From contig NZ_FMCR01000001.1 of NCBI RefSeq assembly GCF_900091575.1, positions 434,001-498,000 of the forward strand: a stretch of 64,000 nucleotides of DNA, written 5' to 3'. The notes below the pieces were generated by a model that saw only the letters and a program-made list of their open reading frames with translations, did not search any database and was not told the DNA's origin. Positions 8,483 through 16,737 of the stretch are shown in pieces. Source of the DNA: Micromonospora saelicesensis (GTDB lineage Bacteria; Actinomycetota; Actinomycetes; Mycobacteriales; Micromonosporaceae). Position 1 is the first letter of the stretch; the number at the start of each line of letters is the position of its first letter. The translations under genes and the position numbers were made by a program.

Positions 8483-9430
8483 ATGCGCATCGTGGTTCTG
8501 GCCGGCGGCATCGGCGGCGCCCGGTTCCTGCTCGGGGTCCGGGCGTACGCCCGTGACGTCGGCGCGGAGGTGACCGCCGTGGTCAACGTCGGCGACGACC
8601 TGTGGTTACACGGGTTGAAGATCTGCCCCGACCTGGACAGCGTCATGTACACGCTCGGCGGGGGCGCCGACCCGGAACGGGGCTGGGGTCGGGTCGGCGA
8701 GAGTTGGACGGTCAAACAGGAGTTGGCCGCGTACGGGGCTGAACCGACCTGGTTCGGCCTCGGTGACAAGGACATCGCCACCCACCTGGTCCGCAGCACC
8801 ATGCTCAACGGCGGTTACCCGTTGAGCGCGGTCACCGAGGCGCTGGCCAGTCGCTGGGAGCCGGGCGTACGCCTGTTGCCGGCGACGGACGACCGCCTGG
8901 AGACCCATGCCGTGGTGGAGGACGACCAGGGTCAGCGGGCGATCCACTTCCAGGAGTGGTGGGTGCGGTACCGGGCCGACATCCTCACGCACCGCTTCGT
9001 GTTCGTCGGCGCGGAGACGGCGAAGCCGGCCCCCGGGGTGCTGGACGCGATCGCCTCGGCCGACCTGGTGCTGATCGCGCCGAGCAACCCGGTGGTGAGC
9101 GTCGCGCCGGTGCTGGCCGTACCCAGGCTGCGTGCGGCGGTGGCGGACGGCCCGGCGCCGGTGGTGGGTGTCTCCCCGATCATCGGCGGCGCGCCGGTGC
9201 GGGGGATGGCCGACCGTTGCCTGGCCGTGCTCGGTGTGGAGTGCAGCGCGGCGGGGGTGGGTCGGCTCTACGGCGGCCGGGCGAGCGGTGGCCTGCTCGA
9301 CGGTTGGCTGGTGGCCGAGGAGGACGCGGGCACTGTGGTGCCCGAGGTGACGGTCCGCGCGGTGCCGCTGCGGATGACCGACGAGGCGGCGACGGCGGCG
9401 ATGGTCCGCGCCGCGGTGGAGTTGACGTGA
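8483..9430 (+). CDS. fbiA: 2-phospho-L-lactate / phosphoenolpyruvate transferase, CofD family (FbiA)
   Basis: 315 residues. The N-terminal MRIVVLAGGIGGARFL is the CofD nucleotide/FO-binding loop, and the length fits CofD. The enzyme transfers a phospho-lactyl or phosphoenolpyruvyl group from the guanylyl-activated donor to FO, giving (dehydro-)F420-0. The ATG at 8483 is preferred over the one at 8474 because GAGG lies 9 nt before it and family members begin with MRIVVLAGG. Codon 42 (8606-8608) is TTA, so translation should depend on bldA. The stop overlaps the fbiB start (GTGA), implying translational coupling. Confidence 0.96.
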   Translation: MRIVVLAGGIGGARFLLGVRAYARDVGAEVTAVVNVGDDLWLHGLKICPDLDSVMYTLGGGADPERGWGRVGESWTVKQELAAYGAEPTWFGLGDKDIATHLVRSTMLNGGYPLSAVTEALASRWEPGVRLLPATDDRLETHAVVEDDQGQRAIHFQEWWVRYRADILTHRFVFVGAETAKPAPGVLDAIASADLVLIAPSNPVVSVAPVLAVPRLRAAVADGPAPVVGVSPIIGGAPVRGMADRCLAVLGVECSAAGVGRLYGGRASGGLLDGWLVAEEDAGTVVPEVTVRAVPLRMTDEAATAAMVRAAVELT

Positions 9431-10512
9431 GGCTGGAGATTCTGCCGGTGCTCGGCATCGGCCACGTGACCGAGGGTGACGACCTGGCTGCGGTGATCGC
9501 GACCGCCGCGCCGTGGCTGCGCAACGGCGACGTACTGGTGGTGACCAGCAAGATCGTTTCCAAGGCGGAGGGGCGGCTCGTCGACGTGCCGGCGGACGGG
9601 CCGGAACGGCTCGTCGCCCGGGACGAGGTCCTGGCCGGTGAGACCGTCCGGGTGGTCGCCAGCCGGGGTGCGACCCGGATCGTGCAGACCCACCACGGCT
9701 TCGTCATGGCCTCGGCGGGGATCGACGCGTCGAACGTGGACAAGACCCAGCTGGTGCTGCTGCCGGTCGACCCGGACGCCTCGGCGCGGGCTCTGCGGGA
9801 CGCGCTGCGGGAGCGCTACGACCTGGACCTGGCCGTGATCATCAGCGACACGATGGGCCGGCCCTGGCGCAACGGGCTCACCGACGTGGCGCTCGGGGTG
9901 GCCGGGATGCCGGCCATCCGCGACCACCGGGGCGAGGTCGACCCGTACGGCAACGAGTTGCAGTTGACCCAGATGGCCGTGGTGGACGAGCTGGCGGGTG
10001 CCGGCGAGCTGATCAAGGGCAAGTGCGATCAGGTCCCCGTCGCTGTGGTGCGGGGCTACCTGCCGGCCACCAACCCGGACGACGCCGGTGGCGCGCGGGC
10101 GCTGATCCGCGACGCGGCGCAGGACCTGTTCTCGCTCGGTACCGCCGAGGCCCGCGCCGCCGGGCTATCCGACGCCGCCACCCTGACCGACGGTCCCGGC
10201 CCGACACCGGCCGACCTGACCGCGGTGCGACGGGCGATCGACGCGGTCGCCGGGGTCGTCGCCCCCGGCACGGTCTTCACAGTGGTCGACGAGGCCGAGG
10301 TACGCGCCGGTCTGGTCGCCGAGATGCCCGGGTGGCCGGACGGCGCCGACCTGCTGCTCGGCTCGGCCCCGACGCCCGTCGAGCCGTTCGGTCTGGTCCG
10401 CTTCGGCGCCGACCTGCACCGGCTGCGCGCCGCCCTGGCTGCCCAGGGCGTCGGGTCGACCCTGTTGCCGCCACCGCCCGGCAGCCCGGCGAGCGCCGCG
10501 CTCGCCCTGTAG
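9427..10512 (+). CDS. fbiB: Coenzyme F420:L-glutamate ligase (FbiB), lacking a full nitroreductase domain
   Basis: 361 residues from a GTG overlapping the fbiA stop. Residues 1 to ~245 form the CofE domain (LPVLGIGHVTEGDDLA, NVDKTQLVLLP, SDTMGRPWRNGLTDVALGVAG), which adds glutamates to F420-0. Mycobacterial FbiB is about 448 residues, with a C-terminal FMN nitroreductase domain that reduces dehydro-F420-0. Here only ~115 residues follow, ending in VGSTLLPPPPGSPASAALAL, too short for a complete fold. The stop is clean and I see no obvious frameshift. The reductase activity is therefore probably lost or supplied by another protein. Confidence 0.92.
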   Translation: MRLEILPVLGIGHVTEGDDLAAVIATAAPWLRNGDVLVVTSKIVSKAEGRLVDVPADGPERLVARDEVLAGETVRVVASRGATRIVQTHHGFVMASAGIDASNVDKTQLVLLPVDPDASARALRDALRERYDLDLAVIISDTMGRPWRNGLTDVALGVAGMPAIRDHRGEVDPYGNELQLTQMAVVDELAGAGELIKGKCDQVPVAVVRGYLPATNPDDAGGARALIRDAAQDLFSLGTAEARAAGLSDAATLTDGPGPTPADLTAVRRAIDAVAGVVAPGTVFTVVDEAEVRAGLVAEMPGWPDGADLLLGSAPTPVEPFGLVRFGADLHRLRAALAAQGVGSTLLPPPPGSPASAALAL

Positions 10513-10560
10513 CCGGTCCTCAACCTGTAGAACCGCCCTCGGCCTGTGCGAACGGCCGGG

Positions 10561-11553
10561 TCACGCGTCCAGCATGGCCCGGCCCAGCGGGGTCAACGTG
10601 TGCAGCACGCTGTTGCGTTCGCGGTGGCTGACCAGCAGACCAGCGTTGCGCAGCACAGTGGCGTGCTGGCTCGCCGCCGCCGGTGAGATGTTGAGCTGGC
10701 GGGCGACTTCCCCGGTGGTGCAGCCCTCGTCGCTGGCCTGCAACACCGCCGCCCTGGTGCGGCCCAGCAGCGCGGCGAGTGATTCGCGGGCAGCACCGGA
10801 CGCGGCGCTGTCGTCGGCGGAGACCAGCGCGCCCAGCCGGTCCACCGGGTAGACCAGCACCGGTGGCAGCGCCGGGTCGAGCAGTGCGACCGGAGTGGCC
10901 GCGCAGAAGAACGACGGCACCAGCAGCAGCCCACGGCCGTCCAGGTGCAGCTCCCGGCTGTGCGGGTAGCTGCGGACCTCCAGCACCCCGCTCTCCCAGC
11001 GCATCGCCGGCCGGAGGCTGGTGAGCAGGCCCTCGACGCCGCCGTCGAGCAACGCCCGCGCCCGTCGCGCACGGTCCGCCGCGACCGCGGCCTGGATCCG
11101 GCTCCAGTACGGGCTGATCGCCAGCGAGCGGTACTGCTCCATCGACTCGGCCAGGTGGTGCAGCGCCGACACCTCGCCCCGAGCGAGCGCGGCCGCCGAG
11201 GAGGGCAGCTGGTTCTCGGCAGCCAGGACGCTCAGGTCCCGGTGCAGCAACTCGACGGGGGTACTGCGGAGCGCGTCCAGCCCGGCCTCGAAGCCCTCGA
11301 CGCTGGCGTACGGGGTGAGGAAGTCGGGGAAGTAGCCACGCGGCGGGTTCAACGCGAAGAGCAGCCGGAGCTGCTCGGAGCTGGAGTCCTGACGCAGATC
11401 CCGCGCCACACTGCGCCGCCAGTTGGCAGTCAGCGGATCGCGGGTGCGACCGCGCAGCACGTGCAGGCTGAGGACCAGCTCCCAGACCGGGTCCGCCGCC
11501 GGCGCCACCCGGGTCCGGAGGATGTCCTCGCCAGAAAAGTGGATCTTCAGCAT
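10561..11553 (-). CDS. ArsR-like winged-helix transcriptional regulator with a long N-terminal domain
   Basis: 330 residues. The C-terminal ~75 residues form an ArsR-type winged helix, with the recognition region EVARQLNISPAAASQHATVLRNAGLL and the wing SHRERNSVLHTLT. The first ~240 residues form a large domain starting MLKIHFSGEDILRTRVA, seen in actinomycete regulators annotated DUF5937. No ArsR metal-binding cysteine motif is present, so the ligand is unlikely to be a metal. The ATG at 11553 is preceded by GGGAG at 6 nt. It converges on fbiB. Target genes are unknown. Confidence 0.85.
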   Translation of the reverse strand: MLKIHFSGEDILRTRVAPAADPVWELVLSLHVLRGRTRDPLTANWRRSVARDLRQDSSSEQLRLLFALNPPRGYFPDFLTPYASVEGFEAGLDALRSTPVELLHRDLSVLAAENQLPSSAAALARGEVSALHHLAESMEQYRSLAISPYWSRIQAAVAADRARRARALLDGGVEGLLTSLRPAMRWESGVLEVRSYPHSRELHLDGRGLLLVPSFFCAATPVALLDPALPPVLVYPVDRLGALVSADDSAASGAARESLAALLGRTRAAVLQASDEGCTTGEVARQLNISPAAASQHATVLRNAGLLVSHRERNSVLHTLTPLGRAMLDA

Positions 11554-11758
11554 GGAGCGCTCCCGTGTCGCCGGCAGGGGGATGCCGGTTGACCGTTCGA
11601 CTCTACCTGGCCGGCAGTAATCTCCATCTTTAAGCCTGGAATGAAAAACCTCGACGCTTCCGGGGCCGGTTGGGCATGCTTCCCATGCCCGAACACGGCG
11701 CCGCGCGTCAGTGACGCCCGTGCTGCCGGGGCACCGGGACCGGGGAGGCCCCGGTGAT

Positions 11759-11809
11759 CGGACGGCACCACGAGGGTCTGCGGCCCTTGCTCCGCAGAGG
11801 TGCCGTCCG
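11759..11809 (-). terminator. Nested hairpin after the 11830 gene
   Basis: The outer arms 11759-11769 / 11799-11809 (11 bp, perfect) enclose a second perfect 7-bp hairpin (11777-11783 / 11792-11798). It lies 20 nt downstream of the stop at 11830 on the minus strand. Confidence 0.65.
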
Positions 11810-11829
11810 GTCATCCCGCCCCCGCCGGC

Positions 11830-12876
11830 TCAGCCGACCCAGAGCGCGACCCGATGGTCCTCGTCCGTGACGTAGAACGACCGTCCGTCCAGCTCCGCCA
11901 CCCCCTCGACGTGGTGGAACGGGGCCAGGTCCGCCACCTGCTCCCCGACGAGCCGCCGCCCGTCGCCCGCCTCGCCACCGGTGAGCCGGAAGCGGACGTG
12001 CCGGGAGGTGACCTCACCCCCACCCGGATGGTCGTCGAGCAGGACCGACCCCTTGCCCAACGCGTCGATCGACCCGATCACGGCCGCGTACCCGCCGTCC
12101 ACCGTCGGGGTGATCGCGCGGAAGCCGGTCAGCTGCCCCGGCGGAGTTACCCCGGTCAACACGTACGCGCCCAACGCCCGCGGCCACGCCCGGTCGGCCG
12201 TGAACATGCCCGGCACACCGGCCACCTCGACCAGGATCGGCTCACCGGCATCGGTGACCGGGAAACGCAGCCCGAGCAGCACCGTCCCGGTCGGGGTGAA
12301 CGCCGCCGCCTCCACGTTCAACGGCAGGTCGTCCGGGGCCAACCGGCTCACCCAGCTCTTCTCCCGGACGGTCCCCCGGGCCAGCGTCTCCACGATGAAC
12401 CGCTCCCGCACCCGCTCCCCCGCCGGCAGGAGGGTCAACGGCGACGCGGCGAGAGCATCGTTCACAGCCCGGTGCAGTCGAAACGAGTTGCGCACCACGT
12501 GCACCGGCACCGGCCCGGCCGCCGCGTCGTCCTCGCGGAACCGGGCCACGAAGGCGCGCCGGGGTCGCAGTGGGCCAGCTTTCGAGCCGAAGTGGGAGCC
12601 GAAGACGTACACCCAGCCGTCGTGGTGGGCGAGCGCCTCACCGTCCTCGGTCCGCCCGTTCTCCACACCGGCGTCCGCCAGCACGTGCAGGGCCGTCCAC
12701 TCCCCGTCCTCGCGCTCCAGCAACAGCGCGAGGCAGCGCTCCACCGGCCCCTCGTCCAGCACCGTCCAGAAGCCCCGCCGGGCACCGTACGCGCGCAGCA
12801 GCGCCGCCGACCGGACCGGCAGCAGATCGCTGGCCTCGTTACCGGCCACCACGAATTCGATGAGTCGCAGGGTCAT
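11830..12876 (-). CDS. Conserved hypothetical protein, probable beta-propeller-like cytoplasmic protein
   Basis: 348 residues, no signal peptide or membrane helix. It opens with MTLRLIEFVVAGNEASDLLPVRSA and has repeated beta-rich segments (DGWVYVFGSHFGSK, GRSFYVTDEDHRVALWV), reminiscent of DUF3616 or SdiA-regulated-type propellers; assignment is uncertain. The start is set by TACGCT (12883-12888) 6 nt before the ATG. It is transcribed divergently from the Nudix gene across only 39 nt, so the two promoters must interact. Confidence 0.7.
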   Translation of the reverse strand: MTLRLIEFVVAGNEASDLLPVRSAALLRAYGARRGFWTVLDEGPVERCLALLLEREDGEWTALHVLADAGVENGRTEDGEALAHHDGWVYVFGSHFGSKAGPLRPRRAFVARFREDDAAAGPVPVHVVRNSFRLHRAVNDALAASPLTLLPAGERVRERFIVETLARGTVREKSWVSRLAPDDLPLNVEAAAFTPTGTVLLGLRFPVTDAGEPILVEVAGVPGMFTADRAWPRALGAYVLTGVTPPGQLTGFRAITPTVDGGYAAVIGSIDALGKGSVLLDDHPGGGEVTSRHVRFRLTGGEAGDGRRLVGEQVADLAPFHHVEGVAELDGRSFYVTDEDHRVALWVG

Positions 12877-12882
12877 TGAGCC

Positions 12883-12909
12883 AGCGTACGGAGCACACGC
12901 TCGTACAGT
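12883..12909. promoter_or_regulatory. Compact divergent leaderless promoters
   Basis: Minus-strand TACGCT (12883-12888) lies 6 nt before the ATG at 12876. Plus-strand TACAGT (12904-12909) lies 6 nt before the GTG at 12916. The two -10 boxes are 15 nt apart, so each -35 region overlaps the other gene's transcribed sequence. Confidence 0.6.
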
Positions 12910-12915
12910 GGCGGG

Positions 12916-13533
12916 GTGCCCGACACCGTGATTACCGGCCCGACCGCCCAGACGACCGAGCCCGAGACGTACAAGGCGCTGCACGCCGACGCCACCGCGT
13001 TGCTGGAGGGCTGGCAGCCCACCAGCCCGGACGCGGCCAGCGCGCGGGACCGGACCCTCGCCCTGCTCGCCGCAGGCCCGGTGGCGATGAGCCGGCAGCA
13101 CCGGCCCGGCCACGTCACCGCCAGCGCGTTGGTGCTGGACTCCACCGGCTCCCGGGTGCTGCTCTGCCTGCACGTCAAGTTCGGGCGTTGGGTGCAACTC
13201 GGCGGGCACTGCGAGCCGGTCGACCAGACCCTGGTCGCCGCCGCGCTGCGCGAGGCGACCGAGGAGTCCGGGATCGCCGGCCTGCGTATCGACCCGGTGC
13301 CGATCGACGTGGACGTGCACCAGGTGCAGTGTCAGGGCGGCTCGGCGCACCACGACGTCCGGTTCGCGGTGATCGCTCCGCCCTCGGCGGTGGAGCAGGT
13401 CAGCGACGAGGCCGAGGAGCTGGGCTGGTTCCCACCGGACCAGCTGCCTGAGCCGCTGGCCGGCGGGACCGTCCAACTGGTCGCACCGGCCCTCGCCGCC
13501 CTCAGACGTAGCCCTCTTCGCCTCGCTCCTTGA
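12916..13533 (+). CDS. Nudix hydrolase
   Basis: 205 residues from GTG. The Nudix box is visible as GGHCEPVDQTLVAAALREATEESG (residues ~95-118; the REATEESG core holds the metal-binding glutamates), with one extra residue compared with the textbook spacing. A ~55-residue N-terminal helical extension (LHADATALLEGWQP) precedes the domain. Nudix enzymes cleave nucleoside diphosphates linked to another group; the substrate here is unknown. The 3' end overlaps the convergent manC gene by ~32 nt. Confidence 0.88.
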   Translation: MPDTVITGPTAQTTEPETYKALHADATALLEGWQPTSPDAASARDRTLALLAAGPVAMSRQHRPGHVTASALVLDSTGSRVLLCLHVKFGRWVQLGGHCEPVDQTLVAAALREATEESGIAGLRIDPVPIDVDVHQVQCQGGSAHHDVRFAVIAPPSAVEQVSDEAEELGWFPPDQLPEPLAGGTVQLVAPALAALRRSPLRLAP

Positions 13534-14593
13534 GCTCGTCGACCAGGGTCTTGACGTCCTGCGCCCGGTCGCGCGGGCAGACCAGCACCGCGTCCGGGGT
13601 GTCCACCACGATCAGGTCGCGCAGGCCGAGGACGGCCACCAGCCGACCCGACTGCGGCACGACCACGAGGTTGCTGCTGTCCCGCAGCAGCACGCCCGGC
13701 TTGGCCTCCGTGCCGAGCACCACGTTGCCGGCGTCGTCGGTTGGCAGCACGTCGCCCAGGGTGTGGAAGTCACCGACGTCGTTCCAGCCGAAGTCACCCG
13801 GCACGGTCGCGACCCGACCCGCCGTGGCCGCACCCTCCATCACCGCGTAGTCGACGGAGATCTTCGGCAGGGTCGGCCAGATCGCGCCCAGGACGTCGTC
13901 CTGCTCCGGGGTGCCCCAGGCGGCGGCGATCGCGGCGACGCCGGCGTGCAGCGCCGGTTGCTGGCGGGCCAGCTCAGCGAGGAAGACGTCCACCCGCCAC
14001 ACGAACATGCTCGCGTTCCACAGGTGCCGGCCCGAACGGACGTACGCCTCGGCGACCTCGGCGGCCGGCTTCTCCTTGAACTCGGCCACCTGCCGCCACG
14101 GCACGCCCTCGGTCGGATCGCCGGTCTCCAGGTAGCCGTAACCGGTCTCCGCACGGGTCGGAGTGATCCCGACGGTCATCAGCAGGCCCTGCTCGGCCCC
14201 GCGGACCGCCTCCTGGACCGTGCAGACCCAGCTGTCCGTGTCGCGGATCAGGTGGTCCGCCGCGAAGCTGCCCATCACCGCGTTCGGGTCACGCGTCGCG
14301 ATCACCGCGGCGGCCAACGCGATCGCCGCGCAGGAATCCCGGGGGGAGGGCTCGACCAGGATGTTCTCCTCCGGCAGCACGGTCAGCTGCCGTGCCACCG
14401 CCGCGACGTGCGCGGCACCGGTGACCACAAGGGTCCGATCCGGTGTGGTCAGCGGCGCGAGCCGGTCCACGGTCGCCTGGAGCAGCGAGGCACTGGTGCC
14501 GGTCAGCGGGTGGAGGAACTTGGGATGGCCAGCGCGGGACAACGGCCACAACCTCGTGCCACTGCCACCTGCCGGAATGACCGCATAGAGCAT
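13502..14593 (-). CDS. manC: Mannose-1-phosphate guanylyltransferase
   Basis: 363 residues. The N-terminal IPAGGSGTRLWPLSR is the nucleotidyltransferase signature, with the FKEKP motif near residue 170 and SVDYAVMEGA further on. It makes GDP-mannose from mannose-1-phosphate and GTP, feeding mannosylation and polysaccharide synthesis. It lacks the C-terminal isomerase domain of bifunctional forms. The start MLYAVIPAGG at 14593 is preferred to an upstream in-frame ATG because family members begin there. It lies 63 nt downstream of a GT4 glycosyltransferase on the same strand, a probable operon. Confidence 0.93.
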   Translation of the reverse strand: MLYAVIPAGGSGTRLWPLSRAGHPKFLHPLTGTSASLLQATVDRLAPLTTPDRTLVVTGAAHVAAVARQLTVLPEENILVEPSPRDSCAAIALAAAVIATRDPNAVMGSFAADHLIRDTDSWVCTVQEAVRGAEQGLLMTVGITPTRAETGYGYLETGDPTEGVPWRQVAEFKEKPAAEVAEAYVRSGRHLWNASMFVWRVDVFLAELARQQPALHAGVAAIAAAWGTPEQDDVLGAIWPTLPKISVDYAVMEGAATAGRVATVPGDFGWNDVGDFHTLGDVLPTDDAGNVVLGTEAKPGVLLRDSSNLVVVPQSGRLVAVLGLRDLIVVDTPDAVLVCPRDRAQDVKTLVDELKERGEEGYV

Positions 14594-14656
14594 CCGCACA
14601 TCATGCCCGACGTACCTGCCCAAAGTGGCACGGGTCACCCGCAGCGGCGCGGAGGA

Positions 14657-15802
14657 TCAGGAACGGGCGCGACTCCACGCCGCGATGTGCACCTCGGCGC
14701 TGGACTCCCAGGTGAACTCCTTGGCCCGGTCGAACCCCGCCTTCGCCAGCGACAACCGCCGCTGCTCGTCGTCGAGCAGGGCGGCCAGGTCGGTGCCGAT
14801 CTGCTCCGGGTCCTCCGAGGTGTACGCGACCGCGTCGCCGCCCACCTCGGGCAGTGAGAGCCGGGGCGTGGTCAGCACCGGGGCGGCGCACGCCATCGCC
14901 TCCAGGATCGGCAGACCGAACCCCTCGCCGTAGGACGGGTACGCGGCGACCAGGGCACCGCCGAGGAAACCCGGCAGGTCGCCGTAGCGCAGGTAGCCGG
15001 GGCGCAGCAGACGCAGGTGCGACGGCACCTCGGCCACCGCCCGGTCGATGTCTTCGTCGTGCCCCTGCCCACCGGCGATCACCAGGGCCGGCGGGTCGAC
15101 CCGGTCAGCCACGGCCCGCGCCCACCCACGAATCAGGTTGGGCACGTTCTTGCGAGGCTCCTTGGCACCGAGGAAGGCGACGTAGCTGCTGTTGCCCAGC
15201 CCCAGACGCGCACGTACCCGGGCCTTCTCCTCCTCGGTGGGAGCGTGGAAGGCAGCCTGGTCGACGCCGTGGTAGGCCACGTCGATCCGGGTCGGGTCGG
15301 CGTCGAGCAACCGAATCAGCTCGTCCCGGGTGGCCTTGCTGGGCACGATCACCCGGTTGGCGCGGCGCAACGAGGTCTTGATGGCGCTGCGGAAGAACGT
15401 GCGGCGTGACTTGTCGTAATGCTCCGGCTCGGTGAAGAACGTCGCGTCGTGCACGGTGACCGTGACCGGACACCCGGCCCGCAGCGGGCAGGTGTAGAAG
15501 GGCGAGTGCAGCACCTCTGCGCCCACCTGCTGAGCGAGCAGCGGCAGGCCGGTCTGCTCCCAGGCGAGCCGGGCCGGGCGGTGCGCCACGGCGGCCGGGG
15601 CCGGGATGATCTCCGCGCCGGGCAGCATGCGGGTGTAACGCTCCAGATCGGTGCGGAGACTGACCACCGCCAGCTCCACCCCCGACCCGCACACCTTGCC
15701 GAGGGCACCGAGCAGACCGTCGACGTATCGACCGACACCACCACGGTCGGCGGGGACACTCGTGGCGTCGATGAGCACGCGGGGCGGGCGACCGGCGGTC
15801 AC
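14657..15802 (-). CDS. Glycosyltransferase family 4 (GT-B fold)
   Basis: 381 residues from GTG, with AAGGAG 7 nt upstream. The N-terminal Rossmann domain opens PRVLIDATSVPADRGGVGRYV with the glycine loop typical of GT4. The C-terminal donor site has GEGFGLPILEAMACAAPVLT, including the paired glutamates that contact the sugar nucleotide. Likely a mannosyl- or rhamnosyltransferase, given the GDP-mannose gene just downstream, but the acceptor is unknown. Cytoplasmic face of the membrane is expected; no transmembrane segment is visible. Confidence 0.9.
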   Translation of the reverse strand: MTAGRPPRVLIDATSVPADRGGVGRYVDGLLGALGKVCGSGVELAVVSLRTDLERYTRMLPGAEIIPAPAAVAHRPARLAWEQTGLPLLAQQVGAEVLHSPFYTCPLRAGCPVTVTVHDATFFTEPEHYDKSRRTFFRSAIKTSLRRANRVIVPSKATRDELIRLLDADPTRIDVAYHGVDQAAFHAPTEEEKARVRARLGLGNSSYVAFLGAKEPRKNVPNLIRGWARAVADRVDPPALVIAGGQGHDEDIDRAVAEVPSHLRLLRPGYLRYGDLPGFLGGALVAAYPSYGEGFGLPILEAMACAAPVLTTPRLSLPEVGGDAVAYTSEDPEQIGTDLAALLDDEQRRLSLAKAGFDRAKEFTWESSAEVHIAAWSRARS

Positions 15803-15941
15803 GGGGCGACTCCTTGTAATGGCGGGCTGTGGGGAACAACACTCCGGGGGTAAAGCCTACGCCGGGGCGCGGGGCCGACGCTGACTGCGACCCGACGGTA
15901 CGCCGACTTGTCCTCGTCATCGAGTACGGCCCACAGGGGCG

Positions 15942-15947
15942 TATCGT
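15942..15947 (+). promoter_or_regulatory. -10 box upstream of the TIGR03089-type gene
   Basis: TATCGT with an 8-nt spacer to the ATG at 15956; no Shine-Dalgarno is visible. Confidence 0.45.
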
Positions 15948-15955
15948 TCGCGCCG

Positions 15956-16645
15956 ATGGCCGACAACATTGCCCGGGTGTTCGCCGACGCGATCGCGACC
16001 GACCCGACCCGACCGCTGCTCACCTGGTACGACGACGCCACCGGCGACCGCACCGAACTCTCCGGCGTCACCTTGGCGAACTGGGTGGCGAAGACCGCCA
16101 ACCTCCTCGTCGACGAGGTCGGCCTCGCGCCGGGCACCCCGGCCGGCGTGCTGCTGCCGCCACACTGGCAGACCGCGGCGGTGCTGCTGGCCTGCTGGTC
16201 AGCGAAGCTGAGCGTCGTCGACACGCCGGGCGACGTGGGGGTGCTCTTCGCCGCCGCCGACCAGTTCGACGAGGCGCAGTCCTGGTCCGCCGACGAGCGG
16301 TACGCCCTCGGGTTGGCCCCGCTCGCCGCCCCGCTTCGGCAGGTGCCGCCCGGGTTCGCCGACTACGTCGTCGAGGTACGCGGCCACGGTGACCACTTCA
16401 CGCCGCAATCCGGCCCTGGCCCCACCGACGCGCACCTGCTGGGTCGCGCCGAGGCCCGCGCCACCGAGTTGGGCATCCTTCCCGGGGCCCGGGTCCTCAT
16501 CGACGCCGCCCGGCACCCCGACCCGGTCGACTGGCTGCTGGCCCCGCTGACCCGGGCCGCCACCGTGGTCCTCTGCGCCAACCAGGACCCCGCCCGCCTG
16601 GCCGCCCGGCTGACCGCAGAAAAAGTCACGCACCCCCTCCCCTAA
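15956..16645 (+). CDS. TIGR03089 family protein (partial AMP-binding-like)
   Basis: 229 residues beginning MADNIARVFADAIATDPTRP. It resembles the N-terminal part of an acyl-AMP ligase (LLTWYDDATGDRTELSG, then LLPPHWQTAAVLLACWSA) but stops before any nucleotide-binding P-loop or catalytic lysine domain, so it should not be an active ligase. This short form is conserved in actinobacteria near cell-envelope glycosyltransferases, as here. The ATG at 15956 is chosen over upstream codons because of the -10 box at 15942. Function unknown. Confidence 0.82.
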   Translation: MADNIARVFADAIATDPTRPLLTWYDDATGDRTELSGVTLANWVAKTANLLVDEVGLAPGTPAGVLLPPHWQTAAVLLACWSAKLSVVDTPGDVGVLFAAADQFDEAQSWSADERYALGLAPLAAPLRQVPPGFADYVVEVRGHGDHFTPQSGPGPTDAHLLGRAEARATELGILPGARVLIDAARHPDPVDWLLAPLTRAATVVLCANQDPARLAARLTAEKVTHPLP

Positions 16646-16650
16646 CCCCA

Positions 16651-16729
16651 CCCCGCGAACTTGCGGTTCCGGTTGGCGAGATGGGTGGGATGCCCCTTGA
16701 GTCGGGGCAGAAAGTGCAAGATCGCGGGG
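16651..16729. repeat. Intergenic inverted repeat, family A copy 1 (imperfect)
   Basis: Arms 16651-16672 and 16708-16729 match at 17 of 22 positions. The right arm carries the family core GAAAGTGCAAGATCGCG found in the copy at 34058-34074. It lies between two convergent genes and is the most diverged of the three copies. Confidence 0.7.
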
Positions 16730-16737
16730 GGACGGGG

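Noticed and set aside
10500..10560. Frameshift truncating fbiB
   Set aside because: No continuation of a nitroreductase domain in other frames fits before the convergent regulator gene at 10561.
15956..16645. Broken AMP-ligase pseudogene
   Set aside because: The short form is conserved as its own family (TIGR03089 type) and has a -10 box and clean ends.
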